Source of the DNA: Serpula lacrymans var. lacrymans S7.9
Lineage: Eukaryota; Basidiomycota; Agaricomycetes; Boletales; Serpulaceae
Direction: 5' to 3'
DNA length: 64,000 nt
Assembly (NCBI RefSeq): GCF_000218685.1
Contig: NW_006763295.1
Coordinates: forward strand, 496,001 to 560,000
Each line of letters begins with the position of its first letter. The first letter of the stretch is position 1. Shown here in pieces: positions 24,479 to 34,319 of this stretch. The notes under the pieces are model-generated. The model was not told the DNA's origin and did not search any database. It saw only the letters and a list, made by a program, of their open reading frames with translations. The position numbers were made by a program, and so were the translations under genes.

Positions 24479-26921
24479 ATGCCTACCAACGTGTGTACGG
24501 CCAAAGCTTCCTACAAGAAAGCTCCTGGTACACTCGAACTCACCGACACACATCTGCAATGGTCACAGGATGGAAAGAAGGTTCCTTCAGTGCGAGTTCC
24601 TTACCATGAGGCGACATGTAAGTCTCTGAGTAATTGCTGTGGCGATAGCTGCGGTGCCAACACTGCTGACGACTATATCACAAAAAGCCCTGTTCTGCAG
24701 TAAGGAGGGTGCTGCTCAGGTCAGGTTGAAACTAGGTCTTGTAAACGATGATAACGGTCATAATTTCACGTTCACTGCCCCTCAGGCGGTAGCATACTCC
24801 GAGCGCGAGACTTTCAAGAGAGAACTTACCAATATAATAAGTCGCAACCGTAGTACAGTCGATTCGATTGCGAACCCAGCAGCAGCCCCTCCCCCCATAG
24901 TCGCTGCTTCGTCAGCCTCTCCTTCAAAAGCTCCTACCCCTAGACCTCCTGTTGCTGTTGCATCTGCCTCGCGAGCATCCACTTCACGTGCCCCTTCAGT
25001 CTCTAGTGATCGTAGAACACCCATACTACCTGGAACAGATGCCGCCAGCGATTTCCGCCTTCGCAAGAAAGTCCTTATGGGCAACCCAGAACTCGCATCC
25101 CTGCATCGAGAGCTAGTCATGAGTGGTCAGATAACAGAAGCTGAATTTTGGGAGGGCAGAGAAGTACAGTGCCTTTGTCATGCACTAGCATCAAATTCTA
25201 ACATACTTATGCATAAAAGCATCTTCTACTAGCTGAATCAGCTACTGAGAGTCAGAGAAAAGGACGTCCTGGTCAACTAGTAGACCCTCGTCCACAAACC
25301 GTAGAGGGTGGTGAAATCAAGATTGTCATTACCCCACAACTTGTACACGACATTTTTGAAGAGTTCCCCGTCGTAGCCAAGGCATACAACGACAATGTTC
25401 CAAATAAAGTATGCTGTTCATACCAACTATGCATATCTTACGATTTGTTAAGTCTTGTTGAAAATCAAGCTGTCCGAGGCGGATTTCTGGAAGCGCTATT
25501 TTCAATCCAAGCTGTTCAATGCCCACCGTGCATCTATTCGTTCGTCGGCTGCTCAGCACGTCGTTAAAGAAGACCCAATATTTGATAAGTATTTGGAAAA
25601 GGATGATGATGGTGTGTCCTAGTCATATAATATTTTTACTATTTAAATTTTATCTTTTTTTTAGAGTTGGAGCCTCGGCGTGCAAGGGACGAGGTTTCCG
25701 ATCTGTTTATTAATCTTGGTGCCACGCTGGAGGACCATGGAGAGGTTATTACTCCCGTCTATAACCCCGTTGCACGCAAACTGATTCGAAATCTTTACAG
25801 ACTGGTAACGAAAGGGACATCACTATGCAGCCGGGTAGACAGCGTGGTGCCCTTCCCCTCATTCGAAAATTCAACGAACATTCTGAGAGATTGTTAAACT
25901 CTGCATTGTAAGTATCAAAAATATTTCATGACCAACGGCTATAACCTTTTCCGATAGAGGTGACAAACCTCCAGCTAAGCGGCGACGTGTGAATGGAAAT
26001 GATGGCGGAAACGTGTGTGCCTTTATAACACAAGAATTCAGTGGTTATCATGGTAATGCATTGTTAGGATGCTTATGGTCAACTAGACCTCGACGACTTG
26101 CATGATCCCGAGACGTCGGTTGGTATTATTTTGGAAATGCAAGATCGTCAGCGGTATTTCGAAGGCCAGATGGCAAGTGCAGCCGCTGTGGAAGATGCAA
26201 GGAAGAAGGTAAGGATTTGCTGTGACGCACTCGATCGTCTGTTGACACAACTATCGATAGGCCTTTGATGTTCGGCCAATATTTAAGGAAGCACGAGATA
26301 GTTTAGTGAGCTGGGAATATAATCTCAACCAGGCCAGTCTCTCCCTTCTGTTGTTATATGTCTTGCTCTCTGAAGCAGCTTACATGTTTAGCTTAAGCTT
26401 GAGCGTAAACCCGGCGATGCTGCCCTTCTCTCAATGACGCAAAACGTTGCTTCGCGATTAGATGTAAAATCCAAGAAGAGTCAAGATTTTCACTTTGTTT
26501 GTGTCGCTGGCGCCTAACCCTTATATTTCAGATGAAATGCCTCCTGACCTTTTCATACAACTAACGACGTGTCAAACCGCTGCCAATGAATTTTTACGTC
26601 AGTTCTGGTCTGCCATTTATCCTCCCTCGACGGAAACGCAGACGATAGCTCCCGCCACACCTGCACAGAAGGCAACAAAGGCCGCTAAAATGGCTGGCTA
26701 TTTGGGTAAGACACACGAAAAAGTCGATGCTCTCGTCAGAACTGCACAGGTAGAAGGTGTAGACTCAATTCGCGTCCAGGTCGTGAGTTTGCTACCGTTC
26801 AGAATGTTTTTCTGTGGTTTAATGTATTCATCAGGCAATGAAGCCCATTCTTGACGCTGTGGACCATGCATTAGCTTTTTATCACACTAGAAGTGCAAAG
26901 CCCACAAAAGGGATTAATTAG
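24479..26921 (+). CDS. TFB1: TFIIH core subunit TFB1/p62
   Basis: Subunit of the general transcription and nucleotide-excision-repair factor TFIIH. Twelve exons (24479-24617, 24688-25163, 25220-25408, 25470-25611, 25665-25744, 25801-25907, 25958-26052, 26087-26208, 26261-26332, 26392-26479, 26532-26782, 26835-26921) sum to 1848 nt and 615 residues. The N-terminal PH domain has GTLELTDTHLQWSQDGKK and SLFCSKEGAAQVRLKLG. Two BSD domains follow: DFRLRKKVLMGNPELASLHR to EAEFWEGREHLL, and ITPQLVHDIFEEFPVVAKAY to FWKRYFQSKLF. The C-terminal half has ILEMQDRQRYFEGQM and QTAANEFLRQFWSAIYPP and ends LDAVDHALAFYHTR. Intron 9 is drawn with a GC donor (CAG|GCCAGT); using GTGAGC 27 bp upstream would also keep the frame but drop VSWEYNLNQ. 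Acceptors at 26391 or 26397 are both possible for exon 10. Confidence 0.95.
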
Positions 26922-27779
26922 GGTAGTTTTTATTATACAGTCTGTGTTACATATACAATTTGATAAGATGAGTACTTAAGTACACAAGGAATGGCACTTT
27001 TAATGCTGGTTTCGTATGGACTCTTTTACCATGACATTCCTGGTATCGTAGGTTACCAGGTCTCAATTCACAAGCTTTGTATGGAGGCTCACTATCGAGA
27101 GGATGGCCAGGCAGTGGTGGAAGTGCCTTGGGTACCGCCGTTGGCACTAGGGCACCCCCAGACAACGATGGCAAGGCCCAAGGTACCTATGGCACCGAAA
27201 GATCCCGAGCAACTCCGGTCTCACCCTGCAGGACATTCGAGCAGCAGTGTCAACAGTTGCAGTTCAAAATAATGAGCATTCAGAGGCAAGGGTTTTGAAA
27301 AAGCGAAGAGGGCATATTTATACAGATAGTGTGTATCTATATTACATGAAATACATAAATTATATCCCAAAAATCATGGTGCCGAAGTCAGCACAGACTC
27401 CTCGAAAGTGTCCATGTCCAAAGACTCATCTAACTCACCAGGAGCATCCAGACTAACTAGATCATATAGCTCGAGTTCCTCATTTAAACCTCGTAGCAAA
27501 AACCTCTCCTCTACCTGTATCCAAGCTGTATCCTCGAATTCGATCAGCTGAGAGATTGATACATGTATTTGTCCGAATGTCACAACCTCTGTAGTCTCCC
27601 CTAGGCATACCATTTAGGAGGAAGACAGTCGTTCCTGTAGAGAGTTCACGAAATGACTCAGCGGGGACAGAATCACTATCAATTGGAGAATTCTATGTAT
27701 ACAGGGAGAAGACGAACATACCTCAGCGGGGACAGAATTGCTGAGGTCCTGACTACGAGTACGGTCTGTATATATATAT
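26922..27779. other. Boundary between genes and transposon cluster
   Basis: 3' UTR of TFB1, then short ORFs I cannot assign (for example around 26991-27300). The stretch at 27840-27880 next to it has a CACCCCCAAC run that on the minus strand reads as a polypurine tract followed by TGTTGAGTTCC, so about 27620-27868 is probably the 3' LTR remnant of Copia-1. The phrase GCGGGGACAGAAT occurs twice (near 27660 and 27725). Confidence 0.4.
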
Positions 27780-29312
27780 TTATGTAGAATACCAATAGAG
27801 AATGCCAGAGATGCGGAGTGCGAATAACAAGAGTCTAGGCAGTTGTCGAGTTGTCGTTTGGAACTCAACACACCCCCAACGACATAACAGGGAGAGGCCG
27901 GAAAGATGGCGCGTAAAAGAGAGACGGGGCAAAGCCTTGGTGAATATGTCGGCGACATTATCGTGTGTCGAAATCCAAGAGGGTAAAAAAAGGCCGGAGT
28001 CTATGTGTTCTCTAATGAAATGAAATTTGACGTCTATGTGTTTTGAGTGAGAATGATTCGAAGCTTCTTTTGAAAGTGAAATAGCTCCGGTATTGTCTAT
28101 GTGAAGGGTAGTAGGTTTAATTAGAGGAAAAAGGAGAAATAAAAAGAAGGAATTAATCCAGAGTCCCTCTTGAACAGCGAGGGTGATGGCCATGTATTCG
28201 GCTTCTGTGGATGAGAGCGCATGTGTCGCCTGCTTTTTGGCAGCGTGTGCGACAACCCCCCCTGCAAAAAGCCAAATGAAACCTGATATGGATAGTTGAT
28301 CCTCCGGTATGGTTGCCCAGTCAGCGTTGCAGTATCCGCAGAGTTGATTTTGTGAGGGATTGGGATTTCCCCCATAGGCCGAACGAAGATTGACGGAGCC
28401 GTTGAGGTAGTGAAGGACACATTTGCCTGCAGCGTAGTGACACAATTGGGGATTAACGTTGAACTGGGAGAGCCTGTGGACAGCGAACACTATGTTGGGC
28501 CTGGTGCAGAGGAGTTCTCCCACGAGCTTGCAATAGGCGTGATTGATGTCGGGGATTTCTTCGTATACATCAGTGGGGAAGCCAAATGGGTGAGATGGGT
28601 CCATGGGGATACCGATGGGATTGCAGTTTGTGAGGCCATACTCTGAAAGAAGAAAAATGATATAATCAGACTGATGGAGCCAAAGACAATGAGCGTCGCG
28701 ATTGCGTTTGAATTGGATGCCGATGAATTTTGTGACGGGACCAAAGTCCTTGATGCCAAAACGTTCAGCGATGCGAGCTTTAACCATGTGTAGAAAAGCA
28801 ACGTCGTTGGAGGCGCCGAGTCCATCATTGACATGCCAGCCAATGATGCAGATAACGGAACGACCTGTCGAGTCAGTTTTGCAATATAGGAAGACAGCGT
28901 GATCGACGGGACAATGCATGAAGTGAAGGGAAAACATGACACTTTTGACTTGGTCATACCATTCACAGGCGGACTGTTTTAATCCATAAATGGAGTTGTG
29001 CATGCGCCAAACCAGAGGAGCAGAGGACCCTTCGGCCCCTTCTTCAAACCCAATTGGGTGTCGCATGTAGATTTATTTTCTCACGCAGTTTGCCCCATAA
29101 GAAGGCCCGAGTCGCATCGGAAGTATCTAGTTCCCAGTTGTTAATGCAGGCGAGAGCGGCAATAATACATACAGAAGCAATTTTAACAACTGGGGCAAAG
29201 GTTTGCCCATAGTCAACACCGGGGATCTGAGTGAATCTGATACATACAGAAGCAATTTTAACAACTGGGGCAAAGGTTTGCCCATAGTCAACACTGGGGA
29301 TCTGAGTGAATC
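27780..29312 (-). pseudogene. Copia-1 reverse transcriptase (C-terminal part) and RNase H
   Basis: The main open stretch (29066-27780) reads VWRMHNSIYGLKQSACEWYD, then HVNDGLGASND at the place of the YVDD catalytic box, LCTRPNIVFAVHRLSQF, and the copia RNase H motifs LSSTEAEYMAITLAVQEGLW and HIDVKFHFIREH. It ends near 27860 with VADIFTKALPR. The upstream piece in another frame (29312-29044) supplies VDYGQTFAPVVKIASV and LDTSDATRAFLWG, so a frameshift lies at about 29044-29066. The first catalytic aspartate of YVDD is Asn here (AAT after GTC), so the RT is dead even if joined. Confidence 0.88.
29166..29312 (-). repeat. 75-bp in-frame tandem duplication in the copia RT
   Basis: The block starting TACATACAGAAGCAATTTTA at 29166 repeats from 29241 with a period of 75 bp, exactly 25 codons, duplicating FTQIPxVDYGQTFAPVVKIA. 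The copies differ slightly (CACCGGGG versus CACTGGGG). Confidence 0.9.
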
Positions 29313-29707
29313 TGTTACAAACTATGACTTTCACAGACTTTATTTCTTCTCTGAGTAGGTACTTACCATGACTCATTACTATCTCCCACACTATGTTACC
29401 TGTTATGGTTTCTCACCCGTCGTTGTTTGTTCAACACAAATGCCTACCCTAAAGTAGGACAGTATATATAGCCACTTGTATTGTAGTTACGTCTTCAATA
29501 CAATGTACACTTCAACAGTACAACTTGGTATTCATACAGAAACCCCTCAGCTATTTCAGAATACGTCTCAAACCTGTAATCTACGGGCTTATCAGAAACC
29601 ACGTCCCAAATCCAGAAACCCCGTTGTTACCAGGCTTGTACATCACAAGCATAACAAACCCAGAAACTCCTTTGTTACCAAGCTTGTACATCATCACAAG
29701 CGTAACA
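29313..29707 (+). mobile_element. Solo LTR (395 bp) inside the copia RT, TSD GAATC
   Basis: Begins TGTTACAAACTATG and ends CACAAGCGTAACA, with imperfect inverted ends TGTTAC/GTAACA. GAATC directly flanks both sides (29308-29312 and 29708-29712), a clean 5-bp target duplication. Removing it restores a continuous copia RT reading (ITQGF directly into TQIP). It contains TATATATAG near 29462, a plausible promoter. Orientation is arbitrary. Confidence 0.88.
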
Positions 29708-30007
29708 GAATCCCTGCGTGATGAGTTGAGCCTTGGAGACGGGCCTGCCCTTGAGATCCTCTTTGAATTTCAAGACCCAGCAGCAACCAACTGCCTTGTG
29801 ATCCAGAGGCAAAGGAACAACACTGTAAATTTTCATGGATTTCATGGTGGCAAGTTCCTTTTCCATGGCACTGAGCCAAGTGGGACACAGAAGGGCCTCA
29901 TGATAGTGACAAAACCGGATAAACTCGGTCTCTGCTGAAGCAGCCATTGTTCTCCATGGAGCATAGCCACCACTCCATGGAGTCACCATTGTTCTCCTAG
30001 GAGTCAT
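29708..30007 (-). pseudogene. Copia-1 reverse transcriptase, N-terminal part
   Basis: Reads CPTWLSAMEKELATMKSMKI, then VGCCWVLKFKEDLKGRPVSK and AQLITQGF, the typical start of a copia RT (W..AM..E..., K.V.K.K). It is separated from the integrase ORF by about 175 bp (30008-30183) holding an imperfect direct repeat around GAGGCTATAGAAA, probably another small insertion. Confidence 0.85.
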
Positions 30008-30183
30008 TATACTGTAGCGAGTAGCACCTCCGACTATAAGTAGTAGGGGTTTAGTATAGGAATACCTCAGTTATTTCTATAGCCTCTTGGGCAGCGGCTG
30101 AGGTATGTTACATTACATTTATTAGAGATCACCTTAAACTAACATCAATTGTAGTTTCACATAGGTAAATAATAAAGTCGTTT

Positions 30184-31800
30184 CTATAGCCTCTCAGGCA
30201 GTGACTGAGTTTCACTTAGTTTTATTAGATAGGTTACTGGAGGCAAGCAAAGATTGTAGCTGGCTGCCAGGGGATTGCGCCGAGTGTTACTACAAATGGT
30301 GATGTGTGTGTATTTGGCTATGAGCAAAGAGGCAAGAGCATTGTCTGGAGTACCGTTGAGAGGTTCCTCAAGAAAAGGAGGAGGTGGGGCAGGATCCACA
30401 ATGTGATTGGAAGAGAGATGAGAAAGATGGGCAAGTTTGGAGGCTGCAATAAAGGAATCAAAGTCAAGGCCGGCCTGAGTGCAAGTGCGGATACAAGTGG
30501 AACAGAAAGGAGTAGGAGGAGAATGAGGGACTAGAGGGGATGGAATTTGACGTGTGGCAAGAGGGGAAGAAGGAATGGAAGAGGGAGAAGAAGAAAAGTC
30601 ATCATCAGAAGAGGAGGAAGTGGAGGAGGGGCATGAAAAAATACAAGATAAAGGGTTTTTGTTGAAGACAACACCACGGGAGTTGAAAAAAGTCCCCGAC
30701 AAGATGTCGTGCAAGCAGTAAGCCTTCATGTCAAGTGGATATCCCATAAACAGGGTAACACAAGACTGAGCACCGAGTTTAGGACAAAGTTTGGGAGGAA
30801 TGCGGGCGTAGCAGCGACTGCCAAAAATGTGGAGTTGGGAGACATCTGGTTTCTGACCGTGAACAGTCTCATGAGGAGTCTGACCAGGAAAAAGAGTGCA
30901 TAACTTAGTGAGATTCCACAGGTAACAACAGACAGTAAGAGCAGCCTCCCCCCAGTACGTGGGGGGAAGGCCCCCACCTTTCAAGAGAGTGAGAAGACAA
31001 CCTTTGACGGTCCACATAGCTTGCTGTTTTGCTGATGGGAGTATTCCTGCCAAAAGTTGGTGAACAATCCCACTGTCATGCAGGGCCTGTTGAAAAGCAG
31101 ATCTAGTGAATTCCCCACCATTATCGGAGCACAGGATTTTGATGGAATGCCCCGTTTGCTTCTCAACAGGGGCACAAAAAGCTATCCACTCTGAGAGAGT
31201 CTTGCCCTTGGAACCAAGGAGGTAGAGCCAAAGCCAGTTGCTGTGGTCATCAAGAAAGATGAGGAAGTACAGCTTGCCATGTGGAGTGGCAACCGGGAAA
31301 GGACCACAAAGATTGGTATAAATTAGGTCAAGGAGGTGGGAAGCAGGGGGAGAAGGGGATGGTGGATGTGGTTGGCAGGGATGTTTGGCTAAGATGCAGG
31401 CTTCACAAGAGGAAAGTGGAGAGGAGGAGGAAACAACTGCGTCAGCAGAAAAATGAGGAAGGCGCAAGATGGCCGAACCACCAATGTGACCGAGTTGAGC
31501 ATGCCATAAATTGTGTGTTTGGACAACATGCACAAAAGCAGTGATGTTGGTGGGGCTGGCACAAATGACATATGTGGAAGAGGGGGGGATAAAGTTGAGG
31601 TCCATGTAAAAGAGATTGTTAGACATGGGAATAGAGCCGAGAGTGGAAGAGCAATAGGAAAGGATGCAGTGACTGGGAGAACCCTGAAAGACGCAGGACC
31701 AGCCCTTGCTCAATAAATGACCCATGGGGACAAGGTTCATGAGAGCGCTGGGGGCATGAATGCAATCACAAAGGCGTAGTTGGTGCCAAGAGCCATTCAA
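30184..31800 (-). pseudogene. Copia-1 integrase (GAG-pre-integrase plus rve core)
   Basis: Open for about 538 codons. The pre-integrase HHCC-type region has NLWHAQLGHIG and SSCEACILAKHPCQP. The core reads DLIYTNLCGPFPVATPHGKL, LIFLDDHSNWLWLY, ILCSDNGGEFTRSAFQQ and, near the expected catalytic Glu, AKQQAMWTVKGC. Normal copies read N/G..ER.N there, so the Glu seems lost. A Ser/Pro-rich linker leads toward the RT. Confidence 0.88.
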
Positions 31801-32308
31801 AGTAAGAACAGCCAGGTAGTCACCACAACCAGCGGAGTTGAGGGTCCCTTGATTGGCGGTTTAAATGGAGATGGAGGGGTCGGCAGTGTAAGACCGGAAG
31901 ATTGAGCAATCCATGATAAGAGTGAAAGTGGTGCTGGAGTCAAGAATAGTGGTGAAACAGCCCAAAGAAGGAAGGGGAGCATCAGTGAGGGCACAAGATA
32001 GGTCTCCAAAGTGCAACAGAAAGGCTGGGGAAGAAGTAACAGCCAATTGAGCAACAATGGGGGGCGGAACAACGGGGGGAGCTGGGAGAGGGGCAACCAG
32101 ACATTCAAGCCAGGGGGCCTGACCCACCATGCCACCACCAGTTTAATAACAGTGGGACAGATCATGACTGTTGCAATGAGGATTTGAGGCACAGGCTGGG
32201 TTCAAGCAAGGGAGACCCAAGGGATTGTTTTTGTGTACATGGGAAGGGGGAAGGTGCAACTTGGAGGTCTGTGTGATCCTGGCATGAGCAAATTCTGGTA
32301 CAGAATGG
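31797..32308 (-). pseudogene. Copia-1 gag zinc-knuckle region and protease
   Basis: On the minus strand the segment near 32210-32130 reads CLNPACASNPHCNSHDLSHC followed by a TGGGMVGQAPW patch, the copia zinc-knuckle neighbourhood. Downstream, around 31990-31890, a DSSTTFTLIMDCS reading marks the remains of the aspartic protease active site (D-S-x-x-T). Frames are broken and TSD AATGG of the next solo LTR starts at 32304. Confidence 0.6.
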
Positions 32309-33144
32309 TGTTACGATAACACAATTTTTGGACCTTTCCTTCAATTTTCATTCTCTGCTTTAACCTTTTTACTATAGTTCACACTCCGTGCCATGCAGCA
32401 CTTTCCTTTTCGTTCTAACTCCACTTTCTTGTGCAACACTGCTTTTATTCTTCTTTTAGACACAAGTCTCTCACGCAGTGGAGCTGGTCACATGGGCTGT
32501 GCCCTCTGACATCATCAGCCACTGCTTTTATCAACTGTACAGTACATAGGTACAAACACTCTGTATTAGTATAAATACCCCAATAGATTAAGGAGACTCC
32601 TCAGCAAGTCCTCCTATTGTTAACCAACAAACTCTCTGCAGCCTAAAGGGTAACCACTCCCCATTCACTACCTTCATTATTACAATCTCTATTGGACATT
32701 TAAAGACTACTCATTTCTTTTTACTCATTGGTTATACCATTGGACCAATGACTCATTTCCTTCACATACACTTCCGTTCCTCTCGCATTCACAGTACCTA
32801 TTATAGTACTTAGTCCTCAACAGACAGACCTGCCCTAGATAGGACCTAACTGCTATCACCAATTCCTTTCCATTATAAATACCATGTAACAAGCAGTAGT
32901 ATTCTCCAATACAATTCTACGCAGTTTACGCTTACAAAGCTAGACTCCTAAAATCAGACTTCTACTCAGAAGAAGACCAACTCTCGTTGGAAAACCTCCA
33001 CTCAGAACTACGTTCTCGAACTTGTCTTCAGATAAGTCTCTTTATAAAACCTCGACAAACCCTCAGACTTTGTTAAGCACTTTGTGTGTAACATTTATAG
33101 TGTGTTCCTGTGTGCACCAGAGTAACTAACTCTTGGTTGTTACA
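32309..33144 (+). mobile_element. Solo LTR1 (with nested LTR3), TSD AATGG
   Basis: Begins TGTTACGATAACACAATTT and ends TCTTGGTTGTTACA. AATGG flanks both ends (32304-32308, 33145-33149). It is interrupted by the LTR3 copy at 32678-33093. Without that insert it would be about 415 bp, the size of other LTR1 copies. It contains GTATAAATACCCC near 32569, a good TATA box for the LTR promoter. Confidence 0.92.
32678..33093 (+). mobile_element. Solo LTR3 (416 bp) nested in LTR1
   Basis: Starts TATTACAATCTCTATTGG (TGTTACGATCTC in the copy at 37318) and ends TTGTGTGTAACA. It is flanked by TTCAT (32673-32677) and TTTAT (33094-33098), a 5-bp duplication with one mismatch. Removing it restores the LTR1 sequence CTACCTTTATAGTGTG seen at 47448-47463. 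Confidence 0.85.
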
Positions 33145-33179
33145 AATGGTGGTACAATTGTTTACCTTGAGACGGGTGG

Positions 33180-33581
33180 TGTAACAACCAAGAGTGACTT
33201 ACTCTGGCGCACACAGAAACACACTATAAAGAAGATGATGGGGGTGATTACCCCCTAGGCTGCAGTGAGACAGGAGGACTCACTGGGGAGTCTCCTGGAT
33301 CTATTGGGGTATATATACTAATACAGAGTTGTTTGTACTTATGTACTATACAGTTGATAAAGATAGTGGCTGATGATGTCATGGGTCCTAGCCCGCATGA
33401 CCAGCTCCACTGTGTGAGAGAGTTGTATCTAAAAATAAGAAGAAGGCAACGCGGCATGAGAAAGAGGAGTTTGAACAAAAGGGGAAGTGCCGCGTGGCAC
33501 CCTGTGTGAAAGCTAAAGTACACAAGGTTAAAGCAGAGAATGAAAATGAAGGAAAGGTCTGAAAATTGTGTTATCGTAACA
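33180..33581 (-). mobile_element. Solo LTR1 in inverse orientation, TSD GGTGG
   Basis: A 402-bp LTR1 copy running TGTAACAACCAAGAG to TTATCGTAACA, in the opposite orientation to the LTR1 only 35 bp to its left. GGTGG flanks both ends (33175-33179 and 33582-33586). Together the two copies form a large imperfect inverted repeat inside the copia gag. Confidence 0.92.
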
Positions 33582-34319
33582 GGTGGCTTCAACGCTGAAG
33601 GCAGTGAGGACCTGATTGAAAGAAGGGTCTATGGCTGGGACAATGAAAGGAGTAGATACTCCCCCAATGTCCACAATGCCATGAGTAAGGTATTAAGAAC
33701 AAAGCTTGAAGGAAGTGTCTAGCCACTTGCTGAAAGCAATCAGGGACAGGAACTAGAGTCCAATGTGAGTAACTAGAGAATAGGAAGCATTGGACTCTGC
33801 AGTACTGTCCGAAGTTTTGTAAACAAAGATAAACAAAGCAGCCACAAAGGCGAAATAATAGAGAACACAATCAATAGTGAATGATAGAAGAATAGATAGA
33901 GAAAGGAATGAAAATATATAGGTAGCACAAAGATGCAGAATCACCAAAACTAACATAAGGTGTTGGAGGGAACAAGTACAATGGGATTTGAAAGTGCCCC
34001 ACACTGAAACGGCAAGAAGTCCCCCCATGAAATTAAAAATGGCCTCTTTGTCTGATAAAGAATCAGTGGATAAGTTGGAGAAACATTGAGTGATGTCTCT
34101 CCACTCAGAACAAAAATGTTCAGCATCATCAAGATCCTTCATGCAAAGTAAAGACATACAAGAGCACAGTTCAAATTGCAATGAGGAGTTGCTGCAATGG
34201 AAATGAGTAGCCAAAATATCTCAACAGTCACGAGCAGTGAGGTTGACGTTGTCTGGAAGGAGTTTGGAAACTGTAGGAGAGACTTTTGGAATATCAGGGA
34301 TTTTGCAGCACAGTCACGC
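33582..34319 (-). pseudogene. Copia-1 gag remnant
   Basis: The minus strand reads LDDAEHFCSEWRDITQCFSN, then DSLSDKEAIFNFMGGLLAV and GTFKSH, which resembles the UBN2-like gag of fungal/plant copia elements. Upstream (about 34300-34215) PDNVNLTARDC leads into a stop and then DILATHFH. Homology is inferred from position and pattern. It is truncated by the L4 arm at 34320. Confidence 0.6.

Larger units (their letters stand above)
27780..34319 (-). mobile_element. Copia-1: decayed Ty1/copia element carrying nested solo LTRs
   Basis: On the minus strand the order is gag (34319-33582), CCHC-like knuckle/protease (32308-31797), integrase (31800-30184), reverse transcriptase (30007-29708 and 29312-27780) and RNase H. 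This is the Ty1/copia order with integrase before RT. It is interrupted by solo LTRs at 33180-33581, 32309-33144 (itself containing 32678-33093) and 29313-29707. No matching 5' LTR is visible: at 34320 it abuts another repeat. Frames are broken and the element cannot be active. Confidence 0.9.

Noticed and set aside
27060..27330. Peptide-like reading SGLTLQDIRAAVSTVAVQN on plus, possible host gene exon
   Set aside because: Looks protein-like over about 35 codons only; upstream frames do not join and no splice pair gives a longer product. Left unannotated.
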